From Lachnospiraceae bacterium (GTDB lineage Bacteria; Bacillota; Clostridia; Lachnospirales; Lachnospiraceae), in NCBI GenBank assembly GCA_021202715.1, contig JAJQCL010000175.1, forward strand, positions 1,667-13,075: a DNA stretch of 11,409 nt, read 5' to 3'. The notes beneath the pieces were generated by a model. It saw only the letters and a list, made by a program, of their open reading frames with translations, ran no database searches and was not told the DNA's origin. The translations under genes were made by a program, and so were the position numbers. Numbering within the stretch: the stretch's first letter is position 1; every line of letters starts with the position of its first letter. Below are positions 1 through 5,965 of the stretch, in pieces.

Positions 1-1
1 C

Positions 2-202
2 TGGCTGTCCGATGTGGGACAGAACTATGTGAAGATCGAAGAGGACGGAACCGTGTATCAGATCTGGCTGGAGGACGAGGATTCCATGAGGACCAGACTT
101 TCCATGATGCAGTCCTATGAGCTTGCCGGTGTGGCATTCTGGAAGCTGGGCATGGAGAGCGAGAGCATCTGGGATGTGATTGCGGAGTACTATAGTGAAT
201 GA
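2..202 (+). CDS. C-terminal end of a glycoside hydrolase family 18 protein (partial)
   Basis: This is the last 66 residues of a gene that begins left of the window. The reading frame is open from base 2 to the TGA at 200-202. The segment LAGVAFWKLGMES followed by IWDVI is typical of the final strand and helix of the GH18 TIM barrel, as in YaaH/YdhD-like spore-cortex or cell-wall glycosidases and chitinase-like proteins of Clostridia. The preceding aromatic and acidic residues (VYQIWLEDEDS, then a helix) fit the usual C-terminal end of that domain. The catalytic DxxDxDxE motif would lie upstream and cannot be seen, so activity cannot be judged. The likely role is hydrolysis of an amino-sugar polymer in the envelope. 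The stop codon lies inside the left arm of a perfect hairpin (189-225). The GH18 assignment is by recognition of this short tail only. Confidence 0.72.
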   Translation, partial: WLSDVGQNYVKIEEDGTVYQIWLEDEDSMRTRLSMMQSYELAGVAFWKLGMESESIWDVIAEYYSE

Positions 203-225
203 CGTAAAACGTCATTCACTATAGT
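189..225. terminator. Perfect 17-bp hairpin overlapping the GH18 stop codon
   Basis: Bases 189-205 and 209-225 are exact reverse complements separated by the loop AAA. The left arm contains the last codons and the TGA stop (200-202) of the GH18 gene. There is no T tract after the stem in either direction, so it is not a classical intrinsic terminator. It could still terminate, protect the mRNA 3' end, or block convergent transcription. All pairs are Watson-Crick, so both strands would fold equally well. Confidence 0.5.
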
Positions 226-231
226 ATTGAT

Positions 232-297
232 GCACAGGGGCGCGTAATGTTTTTTATGGCTTACGCCATACGCGCCCCGCGCAGACGGCCAGGAGCC
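232..297 (+). other. Structured intergenic element, copy A
   Basis: A compact fold is visible. The outer helix is GGGGCGCGTA (237-246) with TACGCGCCCC (269-278), 10 perfect pairs. The inner helix is TGGC (257-260) with GCCA (265-268) around the loop TTAC. The 3' strand runs without a break from inner to outer helix, while the 5' side has a 10-nt T-rich bulge (247-256). Outside the helix an unpaired A (236) separates a partial GCAC/GCGC extension (232-235 with 279-282). A conserved CAGGAG follows at 290-295. Copy B at 5964-6030 has the same design with different bases in the helices. The strand is uncertain, and I do not recognise the family. It could be a REP-like repeat or a structured 3' UTR element. 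Confidence 0.6.
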
Positions 298-322
298 GGA
301 TGACCCGTCTCCTGACCAATGC

Positions 323-371
323 GAATGATGCATATAGAGTATAGAAGTGAATGAAGCATATAGAATATGAG
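323..371. repeat. Two-copy tandem repeat with 26-nt period
   Basis: Bases 323-342 and 349-368 match at 18 of 20 positions (core GCATATAGA, preceded by GAATGA). The second copy runs into the left arm of the hairpin at 360-406. This AT-rich stretch differs in composition from the GC-rich element just to its left. Two copies are too few for a CRISPR call. Confidence 0.5.
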
Positions 372-406
372 ACCATCTCTCACAGGGAGATGGTCTCATA
401 CTCTAT
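360..406 (-). terminator. Long hairpin overlapping the stop codon of the SbcC-like gene
   Basis: Bases 366-379 pair perfectly with 387-400. After one A.C mismatch the stem continues for five more pairs (360-364 with 402-406). The loop (380-386) holds the TGA stop (382-380, - strand) of the SbcC-like gene. As at 189-225, the end of a coding region forms one arm. On the - strand no T tract follows. On the + strand a T6 run (413-418) lies seven bases after the stem. It probably marks the 3' end of the sbcD-sbcC-like transcript, but its terminator activity is uncertain. Confidence 0.5.
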
Positions 407-2227
407 CCGGCATTTTTTCAGGATGTCCTCTTCCCGGTGCTGGCAGGTGAAGAGGAGAACCTGACCAGGATAGGACTCAGACAGCCAGCAGAGAGTTTCC
501 GCGATACGGTCTGCATCATAGAGCGCGAAGCTCTCGTCCAGCAGCAGAGGCATGGGTTCATCAGGCCAGAAGAAACGGATGCAGGCAACGCGCAGAGAAA
601 GATAAACCTGGTCCAGCGTGCTGCAGCTGAGTCCGTCCAGACTAACGGCAGTGTGATCCCGTTCCAGCGTGATGTTCAGATTGTCGTCAACCAGGAGCCG
701 TGTGTAGCGACCACCGGTGATCTGAGAGAGAAGCTCTGAGGCTGTCTCCTGCAGATAGTGTCCGAACGAGTCGAAAGCCGTCTCCGAGAGATGGTCGATG
801 GTCTCTGCGGCCAGATCCACCGCGGAGATCTCCTCGGCGAGGAGCCGGTTCTGAGCCAGCTGATCGGAGAGCGCTTCCTTCTCCTGAAGCAGTCCGCGCA
901 GAACCTCCTCTCGCTGGTCCTGCTGCCAGAGTTCGTGGCGGATGGCCTCCCGCCCGGCGGGAAGTTCACGAGCCTGAGACTGCGCGTGCAGGAGCTGTTC
1001 GGTCAGGGCGTGTTCTTCTTCACGATTCTTTTGAAGAGAGGTATGGCGTTCTCTCATTTCTTCAAGGAGAGCTGTGAACTCCTCCAGATTCCGATCGGTC
1101 ACCTCGGAAGGTGCGTCGAGCCACACGCGTCGGTACAGGTCGCGGATGCGGCGTTCGTTCCGGCGGAAAGAACGGTCCTGCAGAAGACGGAGGCTCGTCA
1201 GGAGGCAGAGGAGAGCAGCCAGCACTCCGATAGCGGCCAGACCGCCGCCCCGGAGGGCGTGCCCCTTCAGATAAAACCAGACTCCCAGAATCATTCCGCC
1301 GCCGCCCAGACACAGCAGAAGCAGGGCTAAGAGCAGGCTGGCGATCCGCAGAGGCGTGGAGAGAGCTCCTTTATGGCGGTTCAGATAGCGATCACGGCGG
1401 GTCATCAGAGGAGTCAGATCTTTTTCTGCCTCCGCCAGTGCCGTGAGATCGCCGGAAGAGGAATCGGCCAGATACGCTTCGTCTTCCTGAATTTCCCGGG
1501 TCAGTGTTTCCCGGCGTTGATTCATGCGGTCGATGCGCTGGTTCAGCGCGGCACTTTCGTCCTCCATCTTCCGGAAGTCCGGATGATCGGCGGTCTGCTC
1601 CATTTCATCCTGAAGGAGGCCGATTCTCTGCTCCAGCTGCTTCGCTTCCTGCTCTGCCTGACGGGAGTAGGAGAGCTCCAGCTGACGTCGATCCTTTTTC
1701 AGTCGTTCCCGGGCCTGGGCGATATCAAGGGAGGAGGAGCCGGTCGTATTGAGGTTGACGATATGATTGCTGAGCTGCTCCGACAGGCTGCCGGAGACAG
1801 AGGCCTGCAGCTGCCCCAGAGAGAGCGTGTTGCGGTACAGGGGGCGGGTCAGACCGGAGAGAAACTGCCGGTACTCTTCTTCCGTCAGGTTCAGCTGACG
1901 GTTGTGTGTCTCGTCCATCAGCGTGTAGCCCCGGGGACCCTTTTGAAAATTCCGGTAAATGGTATAGCGCGTGCCGTCCCGTGTCAGCTCCAGAACTCCT
2001 CCGTAGGTACTGCTTCCCTCCGCAGGGAAATAGCGGCTGTAGGCGTCGCGGCGTGCGGCTTTGCCCCGTCCCCGTTCCATGCCAAAGAGCATGGACTCCA
2101 GAAAGGCGTGAAGCGTGGACTTGCCGCTTTCATTGGGACCATAGATGACATTGATCCCGTCAGAAAACTCCAGCGTCTGATTCTGGAGCGTTCCAAAATG
2201 GTTGATGTGCAGTCGATGATATTTCAA
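380..2227 (-). CDS. Short Rad50/SbcC-like (YhaN-type) AAA ATPase with two central membrane segments
   Basis: This is a 615-residue protein from a TTG start at 2227, chosen because AAAGGAG (2235-2241) lies 7 bases upstream. An in-frame TTG at 2275 would add 16 residues without such support. The N-terminus holds Walker A GPNESGKST (residues 30-38). Coiled-coil-like stretches span about 169-274 and 384-474. Between them lie two hydrophobic segments (about 295-320 and 330-348). The C-terminal half of the ATPase shows a degenerate signature (LSCSTLDQVYLSLRVA, 532-547), Walker B MPLLLDES with D564-E565, and an H-loop LLFTCQHRE (H597). The design is that of SMC-type DNA-repair ATPases that drive an SbcD nuclease. 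The upstream SbcD-like gene fits this. The protein is far shorter than SbcC (about 1000 residues), and the zinc-hook CxxC is absent, with membrane segments where the coiled-coil apex would be. This suggests a membrane-anchored complex of the YhaO/YhaN kind. The precise substrate is unknown. Confidence 0.85.
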   Translation of the reverse strand: MKYHRLHINHFGTLQNQTLEFSDGINVIYGPNESGKSTLHAFLESMLFGMERGRGKAARRDAYSRYFPAEGSSTYGGVLELTRDGTRYTIYRNFQKGPRGYTLMDETHNRQLNLTEEEYRQFLSGLTRPLYRNTLSLGQLQASVSGSLSEQLSNHIVNLNTTGSSSLDIAQARERLKKDRRQLELSYSRQAEQEAKQLEQRIGLLQDEMEQTADHPDFRKMEDESAALNQRIDRMNQRRETLTREIQEDEAYLADSSSGDLTALAEAEKDLTPLMTRRDRYLNRHKGALSTPLRIASLLLALLLLCLGGGGMILGVWFYLKGHALRGGGLAAIGVLAALLCLLTSLRLLQDRSFRRNERRIRDLYRRVWLDAPSEVTDRNLEEFTALLEEMRERHTSLQKNREEEHALTEQLLHAQSQARELPAGREAIRHELWQQDQREEVLRGLLQEKEALSDQLAQNRLLAEEISAVDLAAETIDHLSETAFDSFGHYLQETASELLSQITGGRYTRLLVDDNLNITLERDHTAVSLDGLSCSTLDQVYLSLRVACIRFFWPDEPMPLLLDESFALYDADRIAETLCWLSESYPGQVLLFTCQHREEDILKKCRIEYETISL

Positions 2228-2234
2228 GATGATT

Positions 2235-2241
2235 CTCCTTT
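2235..2241 (-). promoter_or_regulatory. Ribosome binding site fixing the TTG start of the SbcC-like gene
   Basis: On the - strand AAAGGAG lies 7 bases before the TTG at 2227 and within the 44-nt gap after the SbcD-like stop. The first residues then read MKYHRLHINHFG, the usual beginning of RecF/SbcC-type N-termini. This decides the start over the in-frame TTG at 2275. Confidence 0.75.
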
Positions 2242-2271
2242 GCCGACCCATGAAGGGCGGAGATGGGCGGG

Positions 2272-3318
2272 TCAATCCGGATTCAGCAGCGCGCGAAGAC
2301 CATAGTGGAGCGCCTTCTGTTCCAGAGGGGTGGCCTCCGGCCCGGACAGCGCCTGAATGTAGCGGGAGACAAGGTCGTGGGCATGCTCTGCCTGCAGCGC
2401 ATCCAGATCATAGGCCGGTTCCGTGTTGTCGGTGATATCCACGATCCGTCCAGCCTGCCGGATGATCTCCGGGTCGAAATGAACGGCAGGATCCCGCTGA
2501 CCGGTGAGGGTGACACGGTAGAGTGAGCGGCCGTCCTGCCGCAGATTTTTCCGCAGCGTATCAGCCAGCTGGGCCGTGGTTGTATGTGTATTGACCGTTG
2601 CGGTGAGGGTGCGGTACTGACAGGATGCGGAAGCCTGCCAGCGGTAATGGCAGCCCGCCCCGGAGAGTTCGCCGACAATGTAACCGCGTCGACCAATGTC
2701 GGTCTTATCTAATGGCTCCGGAGAGCCGCAGCAGGCGATCGGCGCCTTGTCCCACAGATGGGGCTGATGAATATGTCCCAGAGCGATGTAGTCGAAACCG
2801 GATCGGGCCAGGCGGTCCATGTGCAGAGGAACATGGCTTTCATCGCCGCCGTGAGCCAGCAGTATATGAAATCGTCCGTCATCCGGGACGGTCAGATTGT
2901 CACACAAAGCCTCACGAATCTCCCGCCGATGATAGCTGAAACCGTGCACCTCTGTGTGGATTTCCGGGAAATACACGGAATCCGGCGTCTCAGAGGCGAG
3001 AATGGTGACATTTTTCTCCCAGGGGTAGTTCAGATAGGGAGAAGAGGGCGTGATATAATCGTGATTTCCGGCGATGAGGACGATCCGCGTAGCGGGAATG
3101 GTGGAGAACAGATAATTGACCTCCTTGCATTCCCGCTGCAGGGGCTGCTGGTGAAACAAATCTCCGGCGATGAGAAGGAGATCCGCCTGCGTGTCGCCGG
3201 CTGCTGCGATGATTTTTCGAAAGGTATCCCACAGGGCCTGCGCCCGTTCTTTGCTCCAGGGCATCCCGCTGTCCGGGGTCGCGCCCAGATGGTTGTCTGC
3301 TGTATGTATAAAACGCAA
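2272..3318 (-). CDS. SbcD/Mre11-like (YhaO-type) metallophosphoesterase, DNA nuclease
   Basis: This is a 348-residue protein with all calcineurin-like nuclease motifs in order: ADNHLG (D8, H10), LLLIAGDLFH (D53), IAGNHD (N85, H86), LLAHGG (H156) and LGHIHQPH (H182, H184). These residues would bind two metal ions (Mn2+ in the family) and cut DNA ends. The C-terminal part (about 230-348) is a less conserved capping region. The start is TTG at 3318, with AAGGAGG (3327-3333) at 8 bases and a first strand reading MRFIHTADNH, so it is firm. It is the first gene of a two-gene transcript with the Rad50-like ATPase 44 bases downstream, the standard nuclease-then-ATPase order. At 348 residues it is close to SbcD and YhaO size. 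A promoter at 3342-3370 drives it. Confidence 0.9.
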   Translation of the reverse strand: MRFIHTADNHLGATPDSGMPWSKERAQALWDTFRKIIAAAGDTQADLLLIAGDLFHQQPLQRECKEVNYLFSTIPATRIVLIAGNHDYITPSSPYLNYPWEKNVTILASETPDSVYFPEIHTEVHGFSYHRREIREALCDNLTVPDDGRFHILLAHGGDESHVPLHMDRLARSGFDYIALGHIHQPHLWDKAPIACCGSPEPLDKTDIGRRGYIVGELSGAGCHYRWQASASCQYRTLTATVNTHTTTAQLADTLRKNLRQDGRSLYRVTLTGQRDPAVHFDPEIIRQAGRIVDITDNTEPAYDLDALQAEHAHDLVSRYIQALSGPEATPLEQKALHYGLRALLNPD

Positions 3319-3326
3319 GGGAAAGG

Positions 3327-3333
3327 CCTCCTT
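3327..3333 (-). promoter_or_regulatory. Strong ribosome binding site for the SbcD-like gene
   Basis: The - strand reads AAGGAGG, 8 bases before the TTG start at 3318. It is part of AAAGG-AGG-CCTTT, which could form a small 5-bp hairpin hiding the site, though this is weak. A strong site paired with a weak start codon suggests deliberately moderate expression. Confidence 0.75.
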
Positions 3334-3341
3334 TTTTCAAC

Positions 3342-3370
3342 AGTATAATCCGTTTTGAAGAGTTCTTCAA
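3342..3370 (-). promoter_or_regulatory. Sigma-A-type promoter of the sbcD/sbcC-like pair
   Basis: On the - strand the -35 is TTGAAG (3365-3370) and the -10 is TATACT (3342-3347), with exactly 17 bases between. Transcription would start near 3335, giving a leader of only about 17 bases before the TTG at 3318. The -35 lies inside the TCTTCAA repeat cluster, so a bound repressor there could block polymerase. Confidence 0.65.
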
Positions 3371-3384
3371 GAGTTCTTCAAAAC
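3352..3384. promoter_or_regulatory. Operator-like repeat cluster between two divergent operons
   Basis: Three heptamer half-sites are present: TTGAAGA (3355-3361), TCTTCAA (3364-3370) and TCTTCAA (3375-3381). The first two form a palindrome around GT. The second and third are direct repeats 11 bases apart, one helical turn. GTTTTGAAGA (3352-3361) also mirrors TCTTCAAAAC (3375-3384). The cluster covers the -35 of the sbcD-like promoter and lies just upstream of the glgC promoter. No regulator can be named. It does not match the Gram-positive LexA box GAAC-N4-GTTC. Confidence 0.45.
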
Positions 3385-3386
3385 CC

Positions 3387-3415
3387 TTTTAAATTCAATG
3401 GGACTATGATATAAT
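3387..3415 (+). promoter_or_regulatory. Probable promoter of glgC-glgD (extended -10)
   Basis: A perfect -10 TATAAT (3410-3415) is preceded by TGA, which makes an extended -10 (TGn). At the 17-base position only a weak -35 is seen (TTTTAA, 3387-3392). Transcription would begin near 3422, leaving a leader of about 98 bases before the GTG start at 3520. The weak -35 suggests an activator or reliance on the extended -10. Confidence 0.6.
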
Positions 3416-3442
3416 GAGAAACGGTAGTAATGATTCATCGGA

Positions 3443-3490
3443 TTTCCCCACGGAAAGGTAAACTTCCTGAATTGTCAGAATTTGGGGAAA
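3443..3490 (+). other. Stem in the glgC 5' leader
   Basis: TTTCCCCA (3443-3450) and TGGGGAAA (3483-3490) are perfect complements, 8 pairs. They enclose two small potential stems: GGAA/TTCC (3452-3455 with 3464-3467) and CTGA/TCAG (3467-3470 with 3475-3478), which share a base and would compete at that position. The purine-rich stretch 3500-3514 holding the ribosome binding site follows. No known riboswitch class is recognised. Confidence 0.35.
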
Positions 3491-3519
3491 GGGGGGTCCG
3501 GAGGGAGAGAGGTGTTTGC

Positions 3520-4794
3520 GTGGTTAAGAAAAAAATGATCGCCATGCTTCTGGCAGGCGGCCAGGGAAGCAGGCTCGGTGTGCTGACTTCCAAGGTGGCG
3601 AAACCGGCAGTGTCTTTCGGCGGAAAGTATCGAATCATCGATTTTCCCCTGAGCAACTGTGTGAATTCGGGTGTGGATACAGTGGGTGTGCTGACGCAGT
3701 ATCGTCCGCTGCGGCTGAACTCTCACATCGGCATCGGTATTCCGTGGGATCTGGACAAGCGGACCGGCGGGGTGAGCGTCCTGCCGCCGTATGAGAAGAC
3801 GTCGGATACGGAGTGGTATACCGGCACGGCCAATGCAATCTATCAGAATCTGGAGTTTATGGAGAAATACAATCCGGATTATGTCCTGATTCTGTCCGGA
3901 GACCATATTTACAAGATGGATTACGAGGAGATGCTGGCGACCCACAATCGCAATGGCGCAGATGTGACGCTCGCCGCGATGCCGGTTCCGTGGGAGGAAG
4001 CCAGCCGTTTCGGCATCGTCGTGGCGGATGAGAACAATAAGATTACTGCTTTTCAGGAGAAGCCGAAGGAGCCGCAGAGCAATCTGGCCTCCATGGGTAT
4101 CTACATTTTCAACTGGCCGGTCCTGCGGGATGCGCTGATTACGCTGAAGGATGTTCCGGAGTGTGATTTCGGCAAGCATGTGATTCCCTATTGCTTTGAG
4201 CAGAATAAGAACCTTTATACGTATGAGTTCACCGGATACTGGAAGGATGTGGGAACTCTCAGTTCTTACTGGGAGGCGAATATGGAGCTGGTGGATCTGG
4301 TTCCTGAGTTCAACCTGTACGAGGAATTCTGGAAGATCTACACGGAGACCAGCACGATGCTGCCTCAGTACATGGGACCGAACGCCACGGCGGAGCGCTG
4401 CATCATCGGCGGTGGTTCGGAGATCTATGGTAAGGTGAATCATTCCGTCATTGGTGCGGACGTTGTTGTCGGCGAAGGCAGCCTGATCCAGGACAGCATT
4501 GTCATGGAAGGCGCCAAGATCGGGAAGAATGTCCGTATGAAGAAGGCTATCGTGGCGGAGAACGTCGTGATCGGCGATAATGCCGTGTTGGGCGAGGGTC
4601 AGTTTGCCGAGAGCAAGCTGGATACGAGAGTGTACAACAGCGATCTGGTGACGATTGCCGAGAATTCAGTCATTCCGGCGGGCGTCAGCATCGGCCTCAA
4701 TACCGCGATTGTCGGGGAGACGGCGGCGGAGGATTACCCGAATGCGAGACTTGAGGACGGCGGATTTATTGTGAAGGCAGGTGATAAGGCATGA
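3520..4794 (+). CDS. glgC: Glucose-1-phosphate adenylyltransferase, catalytic subunit
   Basis: GlgC makes ADP-glucose from ATP and glucose-1-phosphate, the committed step of bacterial glycogen synthesis in the cytoplasm. The 424-residue product starts with a GTG at 3520. AGAGGTG (3508-3514) lies 5 bases upstream, and the N-terminus MVKKKMIAMLLAGGQGSRLG fits the family. The upstream in-frame ATG at 3430 would add 30 atypical residues. Motifs are the nucleotide-binding loop LLAGGQGSRLG (10-20), AKPAV (K28), GGKYRIIDF (K36, D41), WYTGTANAIYQN, SGDHIYKMDY with metal-binding D128, and FQEKPKEP, the sugar-phosphate loop. A left-handed beta-helix of hexapeptide repeats fills about 290-400. The length is normal. 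The stop overlaps the glgD start (ATGA), so the two are translationally coupled and probably form a hetero-oligomer. Confidence is high. Confidence 0.96.
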   Translation: MVKKKMIAMLLAGGQGSRLGVLTSKVAKPAVSFGGKYRIIDFPLSNCVNSGVDTVGVLTQYRPLRLNSHIGIGIPWDLDKRTGGVSVLPPYEKTSDTEWYTGTANAIYQNLEFMEKYNPDYVLILSGDHIYKMDYEEMLATHNRNGADVTLAAMPVPWEEASRFGIVVADENNKITAFQEKPKEPQSNLASMGIYIFNWPVLRDALITLKDVPECDFGKHVIPYCFEQNKNLYTYEFTGYWKDVGTLSSYWEANMELVDLVPEFNLYEEFWKIYTETSTMLPQYMGPNATAERCIIGGGSEIYGKVNHSVIGADVVVGEGSLIQDSIVMEGAKIGKNVRMKKAIVAENVVIGDNAVLGEGQFAESKLDTRVYNSDLVTIAENSVIPAGVSIGLNTAIVGETAAEDYPNARLEDGGFIVKAGDKA

Positions 4795-5891
4795 AGGCAT
4801 TGGGAATTATTTTAGCAGGCGGGAACAGCAAGAGGATGAAAGAGCTCACGCAGAAGCGTGCCATCGCCGCGATGCCTGTCGCGGGCAGCTTCCGCGCCAT
4901 CGACTTTGCTTTGAGCAATATGAGCCATTCCCAGATCGGAACCGTGGCTGTGATCACGCAGTACAGTTCGCGCTCTCTGAGTGTACATTTGAATTCCTCC
5001 AAATGGTGGGACTTTGGAAGAAAGCAGGGAGGACTGTTCCTCTTTAATCCGACGATTACCCCGGAGAATAACAACTGGTACCGTGGGACGGCAGATGCCA
5101 TTGCCCAGAACCTGGATTTCCTGTATCAGCGCCATGAACCTTATGTGGTGATTACCTCCGGTGATGGTATTTATAAGATGGATTACAACGATGCCATTGC
5201 CTTCCATACGGAGACAGAGGCAGATATCACGGTCGTCTGCAAGGATATGACAGGCCCGGTGGATGTGAGCCGTTTCGGCGTAGTCCGCACGGACGAGGAA
5301 GGCCGTATTCTGGATTTTGAAGAGAAACCCATTGCGACGGAACTGAACACGGTCTCCTGTGGCGTATATATTATTCGCCGCCGTCTCCTGATCTCCCTGA
5401 TGGAGCAGTGCAAGGAGATGGAATGGTACGATTTCGTGCGTGATGTCCTGATCCGCCAGAAGAATGTAAAGAAGATCATGGCCTACCGCATGGACAGCTA
5501 CTGGAATAACATTTCCACGGTCAAGGCGTATTACGATGTGAATATGGAATTCCTGAAGCCGGAGATGCAGAAGCATTTCTTCCGGGATTATCCGGCCGTA
5601 CAGACCAAGGTGGATGATTATGCGCCCGCCAAGTTTAATCCGGGCTCGAAGGTGACGAACAGCCTGGTGGCGAACGGTGCGATCCTGAATGGAGAGGTAC
5701 AGAATTCCATTCTGGGAGCCAAGGTCTTTGTGGGCAAGAACTGCTCTGTGAAGGATACCATCGTGCTCAGCGACGCGTATATCTCCGACAGCGTTGTTCT
5801 GGAGAACTGCATTGTGGAATCCCGGGTCAACATCCCTGAGGGGGCTGTCTACCGTGGAACACCGGAGGCGCCCTGCGTGGTGAGCAAATAA
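4791..5891 (+). CDS. glgD: GlgD, regulatory partner of glucose-1-phosphate adenylyltransferase
   Basis: The 366-residue product is a GlgC paralogue found beside GlgC in Bacillota. In Geobacillus, GlgD alone has little activity but stimulates GlgC. Seen here: LAGGNSKRM (8-16) replaces the GGxGxR loop, the KPAV lysine is I25, and GGKYRIIDF reads AGSFRAIDF, so the lysine equivalent to GlgC K36 is S33. SGDHIYKMDY reads SGDGIYKMDY (D125 kept, histidine lost). These changes fit a non-catalytic, allosteric subunit. It retains NWYRGTADAIAQN and FEEKP, and a C-terminal beta-helix from about residue 275. It starts at ATG 4791, sharing four bases with the glgC stop. A ribosome binding site like GGCAGGTG lies inside the end of glgC. 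A strong terminator follows 12 bases after the stop. Confidence 0.95.
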   Translation: MKALGIILAGGNSKRMKELTQKRAIAAMPVAGSFRAIDFALSNMSHSQIGTVAVITQYSSRSLSVHLNSSKWWDFGRKQGGLFLFNPTITPENNNWYRGTADAIAQNLDFLYQRHEPYVVITSGDGIYKMDYNDAIAFHTETEADITVVCKDMTGPVDVSRFGVVRTDEEGRILDFEEKPIATELNTVSCGVYIIRRRLLISLMEQCKEMEWYDFVRDVLIRQKNVKKIMAYRMDSYWNNISTVKAYYDVNMEFLKPEMQKHFFRDYPAVQTKVDDYAPAKFNPGSKVTNSLVANGAILNGEVQNSILGAKVFVGKNCSVKDTIVLSDAYISDSVVLENCIVESRVNIPEGAVYRGTPEAPCVVSK

Positions 5892-5903
5892 GAGCGTTGC
5901 TCT

Positions 5904-5965
5904 GCGTATATAAAAACAGGTTCTCTTCTCTTTGTCGGGGAGGGGAGCCTGTTTTTTATATATGC
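5904..5965 (+). terminator. Intrinsic terminator of glgC-glgD
   Basis: CAGGTTCTCTTCTC (5917-5930) pairs with 5938-5951 through 14 pairs that include several G.U pairs, with a 7-base loop. A T6 run (5952-5957) follows, and an A5 run precedes the stem (5912-5916). The A/T foot can extend further (5904-5911 with 5958-5965). The G.U pairs become A.C mismatches on the other strand, so the hairpin is built for + strand RNA, although the A tract could help - strand termination too. Confidence 0.85.

Noticed and set aside
323..371. CRISPR remnant
   Set aside because: Only two imperfect copies directly adjacent with a 6-base gap, no spacer-length interval and no cas gene.
1373..2305. 310-codon + strand open frame opposite the SbcC-like gene
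   Set aside because: It overlaps the ATPase and the end of the nuclease gene, with no motif or ribosome binding site.
3352..3384. LexA (SOS) box in front of the sbcD-like gene
   Set aside because: The repeats read TTGAAGA/TCTTCAA. No GAAC-N4-GTTC arrangement is present.
3430..3519. Upstream ATG giving glgC 30 extra residues
   Set aside because: No ribosome binding site, the sequence is atypical for GlgC, and it lies only 15 bases after the -10. The GTG at 3520 has a site at 5 bases and the family N-terminus.
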